34,284 bases of DNA from Pseudodonghicola xiamenensis DSM 18339 (GTDB lineage Bacteria; Pseudomonadota; Alphaproteobacteria; Rhodobacterales; Rhodobacteraceae): NCBI RefSeq assembly GCF_000429365.1, contig NZ_AUBS01000037.1, positions 1 to 34,284 of the forward strand, read 5' to 3'. The position numbers and the translations under genes are program-made. The notes under the pieces were generated by a model. The model saw only the letters and a program-made list of their open reading frames with translations, made no database searches and was not told the origin of the DNA. Each line of letters begins with the position of its first letter. Within the stretch, counting starts at the first letter, position 1. Shown in pieces: positions 33,996 to 34,284 of the stretch.

Positions 33996-34284
33996 AAAGA
34001 GCGACATAGAGGCGGACTTGGCGCGGGTTCGAGCGCGTCTGGCAGATCTGGATGCCGAGCAGCGTGAGCTTCAGCGCAAGATGGTGGCACTCGAGGCTCA
34101 CCTCGCTGCAGAGCATGCGCTGGCAGTGAAACAGCCTTCCTTCGACAACGCCCCCGTCACGAATGCCTCGCCGTCGCACGAAAAGGTTGATCTGTTCCGC
34201 CGCCTGTTCGCCGGTCGGCCTGACGTATTCCCGGTGCGATGGGAAAACAGGAAGACCGGTCGCTCAGGATATTCGCCTGCTTGT
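33988..34284 (+). CDS. TOTE conflict-system primase/helicase protein, N-terminal part
   Basis: The first 99 residues of a gene that runs off the window. Residues 5-40 are charged and heptad-like (IEADLARVRARLADLDAEQ and on), a probable coiled coil. Residues 69-99 read LFRRLFAGRPDVFPVRWEN and then RKTGRSGYSPAC, the N-terminal signature of proteins with a TOTE conflict-system archaeo-eukaryotic primase domain, usually continuing into a DEAD/DEAH helicase and a nuclease domain. TOTE systems are predicted, transposon-carried conflict systems. I start at GTG 33988, which overlaps the small upstream frame; an in-frame ATG at 33949 (with another at 33913) would add 13 or more residues. Catalytic motifs lie outside the window. 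Confidence 0.75.
   Translation, partial: MAEKSDIEADLARVRARLADLDAEQRELQRKMVALEAHLAAEHALAVKQPSFDNAPVTNASPSHEKVDLFRRLFAGRPDVFPVRWENRKTGRSGYSPAC

Larger units (their letters stand above)
9970..34284. mobile_element. genomic island inserted in dusA (partial)
   Basis: From the dusA junction to the window end the content is accessory: toxin-antitoxin, type I restriction-modification, AbiEi-like and PrtN-like regulators, antirestriction ArdC, RadC, large ParB, many small unknowns, Fic, and a second nested insertion. No integrase is inside the window; it is expected at the right end beside the reconstituted dusA. The region 9994-10238 between the junction and hipA contains no recognisable gene. Confidence 0.6.
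33729..34284 (+). mobile_element. TOTE-carrying element inserted in the helicase gene (partial)
   Basis: Sequence to the right of the palindrome is unrelated to the interrupted gene and encodes the start of a TOTE-type gene. The other end, any recombinase genes and the rest of the interrupted gene should lie beyond the window. The exact left boundary is uncertain by several bases. Confidence 0.6.

Overview
The window looks like the chromosome of an alphaproteobacterium, most likely Rhodobacteraceae (Roseobacter group). This is inferred from the high GC content, the style of the polar amino-acid ABC transporter operon, and an accessory gene set (ArdC, DUF2958, RadC, large ParB, strawberry-notch-like protein) that is typical of mobile elements in that group. 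No rRNA, tRNA or CRISPR was seen.

Region 1 (about 1-9894) is ordinary chromosome. Nine minus-strand genes form one tightly packed operon, read from 8453 down to 251: a periplasmic binding protein, two permeases and an ATPase of a polar amino-acid ABC transporter, then a class III aminotransferase, the two subunits of a 3-oxoacid-type CoA-transferase, an M20 deacylase and a thiolase. A divergent LysR regulator (8625-9581) probably controls it. The enzyme order suggests uptake of an N-acylated amino acid, deacylation, transamination to a keto acid (best a 3-oxo acid), CoA activation and thiolysis.

Region 2 starts at a broken dusA. A promoter, a ribosome binding site and only the first 25 or so codons of tRNA-dihydrouridine synthase A are present (9831-9969), then the frame runs into foreign sequence. 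This is the signature of an island integrated in the 5' end of dusA. Inside the island come hipBA (10239-11781), a DUF6088/AbiEi-like gene fragment, a GHKL ATPase with a C-terminal nuclease-like motif, a complete type I restriction-modification operon (hsdM-hsdS-hsdR, 20352 down to 14690), a full-length DUF6088/AbiEi-like regulator with a palindromic operator candidate, and a PrtN-like activator. Region 3 (22090-33756, mostly plus strand) is an ICE or plasmid-type accessory module: ardC, DUF2958, radC, a large parB, several small conserved unknowns, and a strawberry-notch-like methyltransferase/helicase. A Fic enzyme on the minus strand sits in the middle. Several plus-strand genes carry a related structured 5' leader (two nested stems, a purine-rich GAGAG loop, ending at the Shine-Dalgarno), with compensatory base changes between copies.

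Region 4 (about 33729 to the end) is a second mobile element. It interrupts the strawberry-notch-like gene, begins at a 32-bp near-perfect palindrome of the kind used by tyrosine recombinases, and carries the start of a TOTE conflict-system primase/helicase gene that runs off the window. The most unusual parts are the leader-RNA family, the GHKL-nuclease beside the type I R-M operon, and the TOTE-bearing insertion.
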